Below are positions 52,886 through 60,869 of a stretch of 64,000 bases of DNA, piece after piece. Below the pieces are notes generated by a model, which was not told the origin of the DNA, searched no databases, and worked only from the letters and a program-made list of their open reading frames with translations. Origin of the DNA: Candidatus Sphingomonas colombiensis (GTDB taxonomy: Bacteria; Pseudomonadota; Alphaproteobacteria; Sphingomonadales; Sphingomonadaceae); contig CP119315.1 in the NCBI GenBank assembly GCA_029202845.1, positions 1,636,001 to 1,700,000 on the forward strand, given 5' to 3'. The translations under genes were made by a program, and so were the position numbers. Position 1 is the stretch's first letter. The number at the start of each line of letters is the position of its first letter.

Positions 52886-53827
52886 ATGTTTCACGAGATG
52901 ACGGAAGCCGCCGAAAGCCAGGCGCGGTTCGGTGCGCTGATCGTCGCGACGCCGCGATTTTCCCGCGAGTGTCCGTTGCGCGAGGCGGTAGAGGTGGCGG
53001 GCGGCCGCGTGCTCGCCAGCGTCGGGTGGGACGACGCGCTGGACCATCTTGAAGCGACCGCGACGGCGCCGCTGCTCCTGCTCGATGCACGCGATGTGGA
53101 TGATGAGCGGCTCGCCGCGACGCTTTACCGGATCGACGGCATCGCCACGGGGCGCGATCTCGCCATCGTCGCCGGGCTGAGCCTCCACCAGCTCGATATC
53201 GCCGGCGCAGGGCTGATCGGTCGCCGGGTCGAGTTGTTGTGCGATCCCGAGCCGGGCGATTGGGCCGCCACGGTTTCGGTGTGGCGCGCGGTCAATGGCG
53301 CGACGGTGCACGATCATATCGCGGAGAGCGAGGCCGCGCGGCTTTCCCGCCTCAACGAAGAGGTTGCGCGCATCGCGGACGTGCTGGCCCGACTGAGCCG
53401 GCCGCAGGGGCCGATCACCCCGCGCGATTCGGTTGCCGATGTACGCCCCTCATTCGCCGCACGCGTCGAGGCGCCGATCGCGATCGATCCTACGGAGCTT
53501 CGTCAGGTCATCCGCGCGCGGCGTTTGCGCGACAAGCAGTTCGGCAAGGGGCTGTTCGAGGATCCGGCGTGGGACATGATGCTCGATCTGTTCGCCGCGC
53601 ATCTGGAGCGCGCCGATGTATCGGTATCAAGCCTGTGCATCGCCGCCGCCGTGCCGCCGACCACCGCGCTGCGCTGGATCGGCCGGATGAGCGACGCGGG
53701 CCTGTTCGAGCGTCGCGCCGATCCGTTCGATCGCCGCCGCGCGTTCATGGGATTGAGCAAAACCGCGCTCGACGGAATGCACGCTTATGTCGGGATGGCG
53801 CGGGCAATGGCGCTTCCGCTCGTCTGA
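52886..53827 (+). CDS. Winged-helix DNA-binding protein with a receiver-like N-terminal region
   Basis: A 313-aa protein. Residues about 15-130 read like an alternating beta-alpha domain (FGALIVATPRF, PLLLLDARDVDDE, DLAIVAGLSLHQLDIA) without the acidic triad of a working receiver. A short helical linker follows (SRLNEEVARIADVLARL). The C-terminal 90 residues are a MarR-like winged helix: VSVSSLCIAAAVPPTTALRWIGRMSDAGLFERRADPFDRRRAFMGLS. The ATG at 52886 is preferred over 52811 because GGAGAGCCGGG precedes it. A single gene just before tRNA-Val; targets unknown. Confidence 0.8.
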   Translation: MFHEMTEAAESQARFGALIVATPRFSRECPLREAVEVAGGRVLASVGWDDALDHLEATATAPLLLLDARDVDDERLAATLYRIDGIATGRDLAIVAGLSLHQLDIAGAGLIGRRVELLCDPEPGDWAATVSVWRAVNGATVHDHIAESEAARLSRLNEEVARIADVLARLSRPQGPITPRDSVADVRPSFAARVEAPIAIDPTELRQVIRARRLRDKQFGKGLFEDPAWDMMLDLFAAHLERADVSVSSLCIAAAVPPTTALRWIGRMSDAGLFERRADPFDRRRAFMGLSKTALDGMHAYVGMARAMALPLV

Positions 53828-53871
53828 ACGCTTGCGATAAGGCGCGGGCTCTGCCATCGGCGTCACCGCAA

Positions 53872-53947
53872 GGGCGGTTAGCTCAGTTGGTAGAGCATCT
53901 CGTTTACACCGAGAGGGTCGGCGGTTCGAGCCCGTCACCGCCCACCA
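53872..53947 (+). tRNA. tRNA-Val(TAC)
   Basis: A complete cloverleaf: acceptor GGGCGGT pairs with ACCGCCC, D-arm GCTCAGTTGGTAGAGC, anticodon stem TCTCG/CGAGA enclosing TTTACAC (anticodon TAC, codon GTA), T-arm with GGTTCGAGCC, discriminator A and encoded CCA (53945-53947). Its 3' part is the insertion site of the element that follows. Confidence 0.96.
53925..53942 (+). other. Presumed attL core within tRNA-Val
   Basis: TTCGAGCCCGTCACCGCC, the T-arm to acceptor part of the tRNA gene, is repeated with two mismatches at 63639-63656. Integrases of this family typically recombine in this part of a tRNA gene. Confidence 0.5.
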
Positions 53948-54060
53948 TTTTGTTGTCCGGCTACGTTCGTTCTCGGCTAGACAATCCCCGGAAATCTCGC
54001 ATATTTTAGCACGGCTAGGCCGCTTGCGTTCGATCCCGTTCGCTGACGGCCGGTCTAATT

Positions 54061-54109
54061 TGGGGGTGTGTCTGGGGGTATTTCGAAACCCTCTGATAAA
54101 ATACCCCCA
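54061..54109. repeat. Left array of TGGGGGTA boxes, presumed integrase arm sites
   Basis: TGGGGGTG at 54061 and TGGGGGTA at 54073 are in direct orientation 12 bases apart, and TACCCCCA (the inverse) is at 54102. They lie between the tRNA and the integrase start. The same boxes, with the same 12-base spacing, occur near the right end of the element. Confidence 0.65.
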
Positions 54110-54128
54110 CGTTGCATGGGATACTCTC

Positions 54129-55351
54129 ATGGCGCTGACCGAACTGACGATTCGCAACGCGAAGCCGAAGGACAGGGCATACAAGCTCGGCGATAGCGGG
54201 GGGCTCTTCCTGTTGGTGTCTCCGGCCGGCGGGAAGCTCTGGCGCGTCAAGTTCCGCGTCGCGGGCAAAGAAAAGCTGCTGTCGTTGGGTAGTTGGCCGG
54301 AAGTCGGTCTGGCAGCGGCACGAAAGGAGCGCGACAAGGCGCGCGAGGCGCTGGCCGGTGGGACTGACCCGGCGCGGGAAAAGCAACTTGCCAAACACCG
54401 GGCTAAAGTCAGCGCCGGCAACACCTTTGGCGAAATAGCGCAGGAGTTCATCGTCAAGCGCCGCCGCGAAGGCCTTTCCACGTCAACCGCCGACAAGAGC
54501 GAATATTATATTTCCCGCATGGGCACGGCGATTGCCCGCGTGCCTATTGCCGACATCACCGCACCGGAATTGTTGGCAGTACTGCGCAGGATCGAGAACA
54601 CCGGCAATTACGAAACCGCGCGGCGCGTGTTGCAGCTTGCGGGGCGCGTGTTCCGTTACGCGGTGGCGACCGCCCGGCTGGCGTCCGACCCCACGCGCGA
54701 TCTGCGTGGCGCGCTGACCGCGCCGCAACCGAAGCACTACGGGGCGATCGTGGACGCCAAGCGCGCCGGAGAACTGCTCCGCGCGATCGATGCCTACGAA
54801 GGCATGGGGATTACCAAGCTGGCCATGCAGCTTTCGCCCTACGTGTTCGTGCGCCCTGGCGAATTGCGCCACGCGGAATGGGGTGAGATTGATCTGGACG
54901 CGGCGCTGTGGACGATTCCGGCGGAAAGATGAAGATGCGCAAGGCGCACCTTGTGCCCCTGTCGCGGCAGTCGGTGGCCCTGTTTCGCGAATTGCTACCG
55001 ATCACCGGCCCAGTAGGCTTCGTCTTTCCGTCAATCCGCACCCGCACTCGCCCGATGAGCGAAAACACCGTGAACGCGGGGCTGCGGCGGCTTGGATTTT
55101 CCGGCGATGAAATGACCGCGCATGGATTTCGCGCCATGGCGAGCACGTTGCTGAATGAAAGCGGCAAGTGGCATCCCGACGCGATCGAGAGGGCGCTTGC
55201 TCACGGCGACGATGACAAGGTGCGCGCGGCCTATCATCGCGGGGCGCATTGGAAAGAGCGCGTTGAGATGGCGCAATGGTGGAGCGATTATCTCGACGTG
55301 TTGCGCAAGGGGGCGGACGTGGTGCGGTTTTCGAAGCGAGTGGGAGCGTGA
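54129..55351 (+). pseudogene. Tyrosine integrase (DUF4102/P4 type), interrupted by a -1 frameshift
   Basis: The N-terminal part (54129 to 54932) begins MALTELTIRNAKPKDRAYKL, the DUF4102 arm-binding domain, then the SAM-like core-binding domain and the first catalytic Arg in VFVRPGELRHAEW. At about 54929 one base is missing (GCG GAA AG-ATG AAG ATG), so the frame stops after IPAER. The rest is open in the next frame (to 55351) and supplies HGFRAMASTLLNE (His-x-x-Arg) and VRAAYHRGAHW (the tyrosine). Joined, the product would have a normal length of about 407 residues. As written no complete recombinase is made. Confidence 0.85.
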
Positions 55352-55535
55352 ACACTCGGCTCCGCGAAGACCTTCGTTGTTTTCGCCATACCATTTGTCA
55401 GAGGGCGCGCCGTTGCGCAGTTGGCCGCCTTCGTCCAGACTGTTGGGCCGGGGATAGGCTGGCCAGCCGATAAGCACGACGCTCCAGCACGCTTCTCCGC
55501 ATTTTTCCGTCGGAGACGATGAGGAGCGCGCGCGC

Positions 55536-56318
55536 ATGGTCAAAGTTATAGCTGAAGGCAAAAACCCGCCAATCGCCAGCTATCCGGAAGCCCCCCAGTC
55601 GTCACAATTGATCGAGCAACTCAATGGGCAGCGCGTGTCAGTCGAAACTTGTCATGCATTGGCGTTCGGCGCGGTTAGTCCCGCCGGCGATGGTGAGGCG
55701 GCGGAACTTATCCGCTGGCTTTGGGACCATGCGGGTGCGCAGGCCATGGATGCCGGGCGTTGGAATGGCTGGCAAACGGTTGCATGGATCGCGACCAATA
55801 ATCTGGCAGTGGTTGCCCGGTTGGCCGGCCCGATCGATTTCATTGATCGACATGGCGGACGATCGTTGCTCCATGCGCGCAATGTCGAGGCTTGCCTAGG
55901 TTGGGAAATTGCACACCGGCATTGTCGATGCGATGCGGGACAAGATAGCTATTGCAGTTGTATTGATGATGGGCTTGGCAAGCTCAATGCCAAGCTGCGC
56001 GTTGGCGAGTTGATCGAACTGGGCCAGCAGTCATTAGGTCCGATCAACAGCGAGAATGCGCAGACCCTGCTATTCTCGAGCTACAAGGTCAAAAAGCTGT
56101 TCCCGGCACCCAAACCGCGGGGGCGGCCGGCCGGGAATGGCATAGACGATGCTGCGGCGATCGAGGAAATGCACGGCCTAATCAAACGCGGCGAAGCGAC
56201 GAGCGTCTACGCTGCGGCAATAATGGTGGCACCAAACGCGGCTGGATCGAAGGCAGGTGATTCAACAGCCCGGCGACTTGAGCGCAAATATGGTGCGACA
56301 AAAGGATTGGAGAAATAA
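55536..56318 (+). CDS. Unknown protein of the island (260 aa)
   Basis: GAGGAGCGCGCGC precedes the ATG at 55536. The middle contains a Cys-rich segment HRHCRCDAGQDSYCSCIDDGLG (split: HCRCDAG, YCSCIDDG, near residues 128-145) that could bind metal. The C-terminal 65 residues, after a basic PKPRGRPAGNG (AT-hook-like), look helical and resemble a DNA-binding end (AAAIEEMHGLIKRGEATSVYAAAIM...SKAGDSTARRLERKYG). Base composition is somewhat lower in GC than chromosomal genes here. I do not recognise a family; a regulatory or replication-related role is only a guess from the AT-hook and context. Confidence 0.7.
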   Translation: MVKVIAEGKNPPIASYPEAPQSSQLIEQLNGQRVSVETCHALAFGAVSPAGDGEAAELIRWLWDHAGAQAMDAGRWNGWQTVAWIATNNLAVVARLAGPIDFIDRHGGRSLLHARNVEACLGWEIAHRHCRCDAGQDSYCSCIDDGLGKLNAKLRVGELIELGQQSLGPINSENAQTLLFSSYKVKKLFPAPKPRGRPAGNGIDDAAAIEEMHGLIKRGEATSVYAAAIMVAPNAAGSKAGDSTARRLERKYGATKGLEK

Positions 56319-56450
56319 TACTCGCCGCGCAGGTCTCCATTTTTCTCCAAGGACAATCGCGATTTTCTGCGCTCAATAGTGAACCGCGCCATGCAAGTGC
56401 GGCCCTGATTTTCTCGTCGCGCTCAAGTTTCGGGGCGCAGGAGATAACCA

Positions 56451-56618
56451 GTGGAACCCCTAACCATCACCGTGAACGAAGCTTGTCGGACGCTCGGGCT
56501 TGGGCGCACCAAGATATATGAATTGATCCGCGTCGGCCGGCTCGAAATCCTGAAAATCGGCAAGCGCACGCTGGTCAAGACTGCGAGCGTTCGCGCCCTG
56601 GTTGATGGGGAGGCGTGA
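56451..56618 (+). CDS. AlpA/excisionase-like helix-turn-helix protein (55 aa)
   Basis: The frame starts GTG at 56451 with CAGGAG upstream and reads MEPLTITVNEACRTLGLGRTKIYELIRVG..., a MerR-like winged helix of the kind found in excisionases and AlpA regulators: helix-turn-helix at residues 8-27 and a wing RLEILKIGKRTLVKTASV. Such proteins direct excision or activate int on P4-like islands. It overlaps nothing and is followed after 3 bases by a small ORF of the DUF3987 operon. Confidence 0.85.
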   Translation: MEPLTITVNEACRTLGLGRTKIYELIRVGRLEILKIGKRTLVKTASVRALVDGEA

Positions 56619-56621
56619 GCC

Positions 56622-56804
56622 ATGCCCCATAAAAGCGAAACCCCGCGCGATGGCGGGGCGTCGCGGAATAGCTGTGGCGGCTGCTTCCGTGACTCTCTTA
56701 ATCCTCGCGCCATTCAGGCGCAATTCCTGATCGCGGCGCACCGAGTTCCGCCGGAACTGGCCGCGATGATCGCCGTGCTCGTATTTGGTGGAGACCGTCA
56801 GTGA
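56622..56804 (+). CDS. Small island protein of unknown function (60 aa)
   Basis: A short soluble frame, MPHKSETPRDGGASRNSCGG followed by a helical half (AIQAQFLIAAHRVPPELAAMIAVLVFGG). The ATG is 3 bases after the AlpA-like stop and its own stop overlaps the GTG start of the DUF3987 gene (GTGA), which supports translation as part of the operon. No family is recognised. Confidence 0.55.
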   Translation: MPHKSETPRDGGASRNSCGGCFRDSLNPRAIQAQFLIAAHRVPPELAAMIAVLVFGGDRQ

Positions 56805-58384
56805 GTGGGCGGTTCTCCCTCGATCGTCCGACCATGCCCTATGTCGTTGACGATCTGGATCGCGATTGGCCGGAACCTTCGCCGCTGGGGGATGAGTTGC
56901 TCCCTGTCGCGCCGTGCTGTGTCGATATGCTCCCCACTGCGCTGGGGCCGTGGCTTGGCGACATTGCCGAGCGCATGAATGTTCCGCTCGACATGGTGGC
57001 GATCCCCGCGCTTGTCGCTGCCGGCGGCCTAATCGGCCGCCGCGTCGGCATCCGTCCGCAACAACATACCGACTGGCAGGAGGCCGGGAACCTCTGGGGG
57101 TGTGTAGTCGCGCCGCCCGGAGCAAAGAAAAGCCCGGCCGCATCCGAAGCCTTGGGGCCGTTGAGGGCGCTGGAAAGCGGAGCGGCACAAGCGAACGCGG
57201 CAGCGATGGCGGAGCATGAGTTGGCCAAGCGTGTGCACAAGCTGGCCAGCGAGGTAGCGGAGAGCGCGGCCCGCAAGGCTATCAAGGCGGGCGGTGACGC
57301 CATGGCCGCGATGCGGACGGCTCCCGCTCCCGATGCCCCGACCGAGCGGCGTTTTCTCACGAGCGACGCCACGGCGGAAAAGCTGGGCGAGATATGCGCC
57401 GCAAATCCGCTGGGCGTGATGGTGCATCGTGATGAGTTGCTAAGTCTGTTCGCCGATCTGGATCGCGAGGAACGGGCCAGCGCGCGCGGCTTTTTCCTGA
57501 GCGGCTGGAACGGAAGCGAAAGCTACACCTTCGATCGCATCGCGCGGGGGACGATCCGCATCCCGGCGGTGAATATCTCGTTGTTCGGCACCACGCAGCC
57601 TGACCGGCTTGCTCGTTACATGGCGGACAGCCTGCAACGCTTCAACGATGGCATGGTGCAGCGCCTGCAATTGCTTGCGTGGCCTGATTTCGCCGGCGCC
57701 TATGTCGAATGCGACCGTGCGGCATTGAGCGCGGCGAGGCAGGTGGCATGGCGTTTCCACCGCGATATTGCCGACCTCGATACGCAGGAGTTGCGCGCGG
57801 AGTGGGATGATACGGCAGGGCCGGGGCATTTCCCGTTCCTTCGTTTCGCACCAGACGCGCAGACGCTGTTTTCGCGATGGATAGAAGGGCTGGAACAGAA
57901 GCTGCGCGGCGGCGATCTGGAGCCGGCGCTGATGGCGCACCTTGCCAAATATCGCGGGCTTGTGCCCCGGCTCGCCCTGCTGTGTCATATCGCCAGTGAC
58001 GCGGCGGGGCCGGTCAGTCGTGACGCGCTGGACATGGCGGTGCGCTGGGGCGACTATCTCGAAAGCCATGCCCGGCGCGCCTACGGGGCCTTGTCGCTCG
58101 ATAATGCCAGTGCCGCACGTGCGATATGGCGGCGGGTGACGCGGGGCCACCTGCCCCGGCCGTTCACCGCGCGGGACATACAGCGCAAGGGCTGGAGCGG
58201 GCTAGCCCAAAAGGAGCGGGTGGAAGCCGGGCTAAAGGCGCTTTGCGACGCGGACTGGCTGACGAGCGACACGCCGGATGCGGGACCGGGGGGCGGCAGG
58301 CCGTCCAAGCTCTACCGTCCGAACTCCAGGGCGCTGACCCGTTCCTATGCCGGACAGCGCGGTGGCGGGGACGAAAATGCTTAG
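56801..58384 (+). CDS. DUF3987 (YfjI-like) protein of the island
   Basis: A 527-aa protein of the DUF3987 family, found on phage-like satellites and islands and thought to be a replication-associated or primase-helicase-like ATPase. A P-loop-like motif reads APPGAKKSPAASEALGPLR (split: APPGAKKS, residues 104-111); further family features are VMVHRDELLSLFADLDRE and ISLFGTTQPDRLARYM. The C-terminal tail RAIWRRVTRGHLPRPFTARDIQRKGW (split) is a winged-helix-like end. GTG start overlaps the preceding stop. It may serve element replication; the biochemical role is not established. Confidence 0.8.
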   Translation: MSGRFSLDRPTMPYVVDDLDRDWPEPSPLGDELLPVAPCCVDMLPTALGPWLGDIAERMNVPLDMVAIPALVAAGGLIGRRVGIRPQQHTDWQEAGNLWGCVVAPPGAKKSPAASEALGPLRALESGAAQANAAAMAEHELAKRVHKLASEVAESAARKAIKAGGDAMAAMRTAPAPDAPTERRFLTSDATAEKLGEICAANPLGVMVHRDELLSLFADLDREERASARGFFLSGWNGSESYTFDRIARGTIRIPAVNISLFGTTQPDRLARYMADSLQRFNDGMVQRLQLLAWPDFAGAYVECDRAALSAARQVAWRFHRDIADLDTQELRAEWDDTAGPGHFPFLRFAPDAQTLFSRWIEGLEQKLRGGDLEPALMAHLAKYRGLVPRLALLCHIASDAAGPVSRDALDMAVRWGDYLESHARRAYGALSLDNASAARAIWRRVTRGHLPRPFTARDIQRKGWSGLAQKERVEAGLKALCDADWLTSDTPDAGPGGGRPSKLYRPNSRALTRSYAGQRGGGDENA

Positions 58385-58392
58385 GCGAGGAG

Positions 58393-58443
58393 CCGACAAA
58401 ACTGACGAAACCGCTCCCGGACAGGTTTTGTCGGTTTTGTCAG
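58393..58443 (+). terminator. 20-bp inverted repeat after the DUF3987 gene
   Basis: 58393-58412 and 58424-58443 pair over 17 of 20 positions with an 11-base loop; each arm itself contains two GACAAAAC-like units. It starts 9 bases after the stop, ends in TTTTGTCAG and may terminate the operon, though there is no clean T-run. Confidence 0.45.
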
Positions 58444-58723
58444 TGACCGCCGGGGATACTCACGCAGAAATCTGCTGGCTTATCGACCTCGCATCCCCCC
58501 GTTCCCCCCCTTCGGGTCCTCCTGACGGTTAGACGGCGTATGCGGTGCGGCAGCGCGCCGCGTGAAAGTTTTACCTGAGTCTTTATGCCTTGCGATTTTG
58601 GTTTGGGTCGTTTTTCCATGACGTGACGAGGGTGCCTCGATCGAGCGGGAAGGATCATGATCGAGGCGGGACTTCTGGCGTCGGCGGTTGCCGGGAGTAG
58701 TGGGCGGTAGCCTCTTTGCCGTC
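58444..58723. other. Gene-poor stretch inside the island
   Basis: No reading frame here has protein-like composition or a ribosome binding site. An 8-bp inverted repeat CCTCGATC...GATCGAGG (58635-58666) is present. With the duplicated mod start that follows, it looks like recombination debris. Confidence 0.5.
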
Positions 58724-58846
58724 CGGCCGCGCCCGCTTCTGGGCCTGCCCCGATCGGCGGGGAATGCCTGAATGTCGAGTTTGACATGGTTGACGCCCGA
58801 CAATGATCTGAAGCGCGCGCCGTGCCTTATCGACTGCATTATTATG
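58724..58846 (+). pseudogene. Truncated duplicate of the mod 5' end
   Basis: About 110 bases, including a start codon at 58772 and MSSLTWLTPDNDLKRA, align with the start of mod at 59287-59402 (MPSLTWLTRDDDLKRA), leader included, at roughly 85 percent identity by eye. A three-base-plus gap follows and the frame then diverges into unrelated sequence (CIIMWEE). It is a remnant, 564 bases upstream of the intact copy. Confidence 0.75.
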
Positions 58847-58938
58847 TGGGAGGAAATACGCTGTTTCGGCTTTCGATTAACGGGGCGGCTGCGCCGGTGC
58901 GGGGTCGTTTATGGTGCTCGTCGAGATAGGGAGGGGGC

Positions 58939-59241
58939 ATGGACAATTTCGTGCGCGTCGATTGCGATTTCATGGCCGATGGCCTCTGGACGAGGGGCGG
59001 GAGCGCTCTTGAGCCTGAAGCGCTGGGATTGTCGCCTGCGCTGTGCCTCGCGCTTCGCGCATGGCAGGCGCATTATGAGGAACTGGGCTGGCAGGTCGAG
59101 CACGAGGAACCGCGCTTCCTGTTCGACCTGCACGATAGGATCGGGCGCCAGATTGCCGATCTGGTACGCGGCGAAAGGCCGGATCTGCATATCGTTTATG
59201 GTGGTGACGAACCCTATCCGGGCATGGTGGGGATGCCATAG
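58939..59241 (+). CDS. Unknown 100-aa protein between the two mod starts
   Basis: ATG at 58939 has GGGAGGGGGC directly upstream. The protein is acidic, with MDNFVRVDCDFMADGLW at the start, a helical middle (LSPALCLALRAWQAHYEELGW), and an ending VRGERPDLHIVYGGDEPYPGMVG. No signal peptide or membrane span. I do not recognise the family. Its location directly before mod and within the duplicated flanks suggests a cassette gained or lost with the R-M genes; candidate roles such as a modification regulator or a small antitoxin-like partner are speculation. Confidence 0.7.
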   Translation: MDNFVRVDCDFMADGLWTRGGSALEPEALGLSPALCLALRAWQAHYEELGWQVEHEEPRFLFDLHDRIGRQIADLVRGERPDLHIVYGGDEPYPGMVGMP

Positions 59242-59335
59242 GCCCTGGCTTCGCGTCGGCGTTGCCGAGGCGCACGCCCCTTGGCGTCCGGCCACGCGCG
59301 CTGCTAGGTCGTGGCGATCAGCGGGGAGTGCCTGA

Positions 59336-60868
59336 ATGCCGAGTTTGACGTGGTTGACGCGCGACGATGATCTGAAGCGCGCGGGCGTCGTGCCTTATCG
59401 GCTGCTGGAGGCGGACCCGGCGCTGTCGCATGGTGATCCGGCGGCTGGAAACATGCTGATTCAGGGCGACAATCTGGACGCGCTGAAGGCGCTGCTGCCC
59501 TATTACAAGGGGCGGGTGAAATGCATCTATATCGATCCGCCCTACAACACCCGCAGCGCCTTCGAACATTATGACGACAATCTGGAGCACACCCAATGGC
59601 TGGCGATGATCTATCCCCGGCTGGAATTGCTGCGTGATCTGCTGGCCGAGGATGGCAGCATCTGGGTATCGATTGACGACAATGAGGGACATTACCTCAA
59701 GGTTGTCATGGATGAAGTGTTTGGGCGACGGAATTTTGTCGTCGCAGCGGCTTGGCAGAAGAAAGTTTCTCCTGCGAATGATGCAATCTGGTTCAGCGGC
59801 GACCATGAAAACGTAATAGTTTATGCGAGAGATGGGTCAGAATGGCGGCCCAATCGTTTGCCAATGACGGCAACTCAGGCGGGGAACTATACAAATCCCG
59901 ACAACGATGCACGCGGGCCTTGGAACTCGACTGCATACACGTGTGCAAAGACAGCGGATGAGCGTCCAAACCTATACTATGCCGTCATCAACCCCACGAC
60001 CGGCGAGGAAATTTGGCCGCGACGGACACGCGTGTGGGCGTTTGGTAAAGATCGGCACGAAGAAAATGTCCGTAACAATCTCGTTTATTGGGGACGAGAA
60101 GGCCGAGGAACAGTGCCCCGCTTCAAGAAGCTCTTATCCTCCGCAGGACGCGTCGTGCCGAGAAGCGTATGGAGTTACGACGACGTCGGCCATACGCAAG
60201 AGGCGATGATCGAAGGGCTTGCCTTGTTCGCCGACGAGCGCTTTGGAACACCAAAGCCCGAACGCCTGATTGAACGCATTCTCCACATCGCCACCAACCC
60301 CGGCGACCTCGTGCTCGACTCCTTCCTTGGCTCCGGCACCACCGCCGCCGTCGCGCACAAGATGGGCCGCCGCTGGATCGGCGTGGAAATGGGCGACCAT
60401 GCCGTCACCCATTGCGCGCCGCGCATGGTCAAGGTGATCGACGGCGAACAGGGCGGTATTTCCCGCGCGGTGAACTGGCAGGGCGGCGGCGGCTTTGCCT
60501 TTTACCGGCTGGGCGAAGAAGTGTTCGACGACGAGGGCCGTCTGCGCCCCGGCATCAAGTTCCCCGCGCTGGCGGCGCATGTGTGGTTTTCCGAAGCCGG
60601 CCTGCCCTACCGGGGCGCGGCGGACAGTCCTTTCCTGGGCAATCACGGCGGGCGCGGCTTTGCGCTGCTCTATAACGGCATATTGGGCGACAAGAGCGTG
60701 TCGGGCGGCAATGTGCTGACCGGCGCCTTGCTGGCGTCGATCCGTCAGTTGGCCGGGCATGATGGGCCGCTGACCATCTATGGCGAGGCGAGCCGCATCG
60801 GCGCAGCGCGGCTGGCAGCGGAAGGCGTTACCTTCAAGCAAACCCCCTATGACGTGAAGGCGCGCTGA
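59336..60868 (+). CDS. mod: Type III restriction-modification DNA methyltransferase (Mod)
   Basis: A 510-aa beta-class adenine/cytosine-N4 methyltransferase. Motif IV is DPPYNT (about residues 67-72) and motif I is DSFLGSGTTAAVAHKMGRRW (from about 328). The N-terminal signature LIQGDNLDALKALLPYYKGRVKCIYID is typical of type III Mod (split here as GDNLDALKALLP). The target recognition region between them (about residues 125-305) is encoded by DNA with much lower GC than both sides. It is followed by res after a single base, so the pair is an operon. Mod proteins are usually somewhat longer (600 or more residues). It recognises an asymmetric site that cannot be predicted. Confidence 0.9.
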   Translation: MPSLTWLTRDDDLKRAGVVPYRLLEADPALSHGDPAAGNMLIQGDNLDALKALLPYYKGRVKCIYIDPPYNTRSAFEHYDDNLEHTQWLAMIYPRLELLRDLLAEDGSIWVSIDDNEGHYLKVVMDEVFGRRNFVVAAAWQKKVSPANDAIWFSGDHENVIVYARDGSEWRPNRLPMTATQAGNYTNPDNDARGPWNSTAYTCAKTADERPNLYYAVINPTTGEEIWPRRTRVWAFGKDRHEENVRNNLVYWGREGRGTVPRFKKLLSSAGRVVPRSVWSYDDVGHTQEAMIEGLALFADERFGTPKPERLIERILHIATNPGDLVLDSFLGSGTTAAVAHKMGRRWIGVEMGDHAVTHCAPRMVKVIDGEQGGISRAVNWQGGGGFAFYRLGEEVFDDEGRLRPGIKFPALAAHVWFSEAGLPYRGAADSPFLGNHGGRGFALLYNGILGDKSVSGGNVLTGALLASIRQLAGHDGPLTIYGEASRIGAARLAAEGVTFKQTPYDVKAR

Positions 60869-60869
60869 C

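Noticed and set aside
51035..53317. 760-aa open frame on the minus strand
   Set aside because: Antisense to pntAB, pntB and part of the winged-helix gene; extremely Arg/Asp/His-rich with no recognisable motif.
54061..54109. CRISPR-like short repeats
   Set aside because: Only three boxes, in mixed orientation and with unequal spacing; they match integrase arm-site arrays instead.
54900..54960. Programmed frameshift in the integrase
   Set aside because: No convincing slippery heptamer or downstream structure at the break; a simple base loss is enough.
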